6,355 nt of DNA from Christensenellaceae bacterium (lineage in GTDB: Bacteria > Bacillota > Clostridia > Christensenellales > Borkfalkiaceae): positions 1 through 6,355 of the forward strand of contig JAEDMA010000079.1 in NCBI GenBank assembly GCA_016295005.1, given 5' to 3'. The notes under the pieces were generated by a model. It was not told the DNA's origin. It saw nothing but the letters and a program-made list of their open reading frames with translations, and did not search any database. Positions 5,391 through 6,355 of the stretch are shown here, piece after piece (position 1 is the stretch's first letter; each line of letters begins with the position of its first letter). The position numbers and the translations under genes are program-made.

Positions 5391-6355
5391 ATGGCAAAAG
5401 ACTTAAAAGGGGATATGCCTCATAATCTGGAAGCCGAACAGTCGCTTCTCGGCTGCATATTGATGGATAATACCATACAGACGGATATACTTGCCAAACT
5501 TACCGCCGACGATTTTTACGCCGAATCGCATAAAGCCATTTTCGGCGCGATGAAAGAAATCGTAAGTTTGAATCAGCCGATAGATTTGGTAACTCTTTCC
5601 GATATGCTGGAAAAAACGGGCGAAATGGAAACTTCGGGCGGAATTACTTACATCACCGAACTTACCGATATAGTGCCGTCTACCGCCAACTTTAAAAAAT
5701 ATCTCGACATCGTCGAAAGAGACAGTATGTTCCGCAGACTTATAAAAGGGTCGGCCGAGATTATATCGGATTGTAAAACCAGTATGGATAAAAAGCGTTC
5801 GCTTGCGTTTGCCGAAAAAACCGTTTACGACATAGCGAGAGAAGAAGATACCGGCGAAGTGGTAAAAATCGGAGAAGTTTTACCCGACGTAATGAACAAA
5901 CTCGACGAACTTTCCAACGATAAAGGAAGTTTACGCGGACTTAAAACGCAGTATAAAGGGCTTGATAACCTTCTTAACGGATTACATAAAAGCAACCTTA
6001 TCGTTTTGGCAGCCCGCCCCGGTATCGGTAAAACTTCGTTCGCGATGAACATAGTGGAAAACGTCGCCTTAGCAGGCGCTTCGTGCGCGGTGTTTTCGCT
6101 CGAAATGGGCAGAGACGAACTCGCGCAAAGAATGCTTTGTTCCGTTGCGGACGTAAGCAACGAAAGGGCGTCCAAGGGTATAATGAACAAAGCCGAATGG
6201 CTTAAAATCGCCAAAGCCAAAGCGTTGCTTGCGGAAGCGAGAATATTTATCGACGATTCGGCTATCACCACGGCGCAGCAGATGATATCAAAGTGCAGAA
6301 GGATTCAGCGTAAAAACGGGTTAGACCTTGTCGTAGTAGACTACATACAGTTAAT
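5391..6355 (+). CDS. dnaB: Replicative DNA helicase, DnaB family (3' end missing)
   Basis: This hexameric helicase unwinds DNA at the replication fork and interacts with primase; in Bacillus the same protein is called DnaC. The visible 321 residues run off the right edge without a stop. The family is about 440-460 residues, so about 120-140 are missing. The N-terminal helical primase-binding domain is about 8-110, beginning with PHNLEAEQSLLG (10-21). The linker is about 111-180, and the RecA-like ATPase starts near 183. Walker A is ARPGIGKT (208-215), with Lys214 and Thr215. SLEMG (236-240) supplies the catalytic Glu238. Walker B is VVVDYIQL (314-321), with Asp317. The arginine finger and the rest of the DNA-binding loops lie beyond the window. 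AAGGAG at 5379-5384, six bases before the ATG, supports the start. No intein interrupts Walker A, a common insertion point in this family; the second common site near Walker B cannot be judged because the window ends there. Confidence 0.96.
   Translation, partial: MAKDLKGDMPHNLEAEQSLLGCILMDNTIQTDILAKLTADDFYAESHKAIFGAMKEIVSLNQPIDLVTLSDMLEKTGEMETSGGITYITELTDIVPSTANFKKYLDIVERDSMFRRLIKGSAEIISDCKTSMDKKRSLAFAEKTVYDIAREEDTGEVVKIGEVLPDVMNKLDELSNDKGSLRGLKTQYKGLDNLLNGLHKSNLIVLAARPGIGKTSFAMNIVENVALAGASCAVFSLEMGRDELAQRMLCSVADVSNERASKGIMNKAEWLKIAKAKALLAEARIFIDDSAITTAQQMISKCRRIQRKNGLDLVVVDYIQL

Noticed and set aside
6014..6040. Possible intein insertion at the DnaB Walker A site
   Set aside because: The motif ARPGIGKTSFAMN is continuous and intact, so no intein is present at this site.
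5825..6271. 148-codon minus-strand open frame inside dnaB
   Set aside because: It is antisense to the linker and Walker A part of DnaB. The Ser-, Leu- and Ala-rich product has no recognisable motif.

Overview
The window reads as a chromosomal segment of an anaerobic, probably uncultured member of the Bacillota (Clostridia-like). The evidence is strong GGAGG-type ribosome binding sites, small gaps between genes, and a set of typical Bacillota proteins: a DUF951 protein, an S26 signal peptidase with one N-terminal anchor, PepF, and the replicative helicase that Bacillus calls DnaC (DnaB family). Arginine is often AGA and isoleucine often ATA, while TCG, ACG and GCG codons are frequent, a mix I associate with gut Clostridia metagenome assemblies. 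A finer placement is not justified. All credible genes are on the plus strand.

Layout. Bases 1-433 hold no credible gene. Bases 22-256 carry six inverted repeats, the last three directly abutting, followed by an AT-rich leader with two further small palindromes. The first gene (434-2104) encodes a 556-residue alpha/beta-hydrolase-like protein with two extra C-terminal beta-rich modules. It appears to lack the nucleophile serine and perhaps the whole catalytic triad. After 27 bases comes a 64-residue DUF951 protein (2132-2326), which overlaps the start of a type I signal peptidase (2313-2978). Three bases later begins an unrecognised 175-residue protein with two membrane segments (2982-3509). 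A 105-base gap with two small hairpins separates this group from oligoendopeptidase F (3615-5366). The helicase gene dnaB (5391 onward) follows after 24 bases and is cut by the right edge of the window.

How the genes fit together. The spacing suggests one or two transcription units: 434-3509, and pepF-dnaB, possibly joined by readthrough because no convincing terminator lies between them. The products serve separate housekeeping tasks (protein secretion, peptide turnover, DNA replication) and do not form an evident pathway. In Bacillus subtilis a DUF951 gene (yyzM) and the helicase gene both lie in the origin-proximal part of the chromosome, so the pairing here may be a rearranged remnant of that neighbourhood. 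I found no clear defence system, CRISPR array, tRNA, rRNA or transposase. The least explained parts are the hairpin cluster at the left end and the apparently inactive hydrolase.
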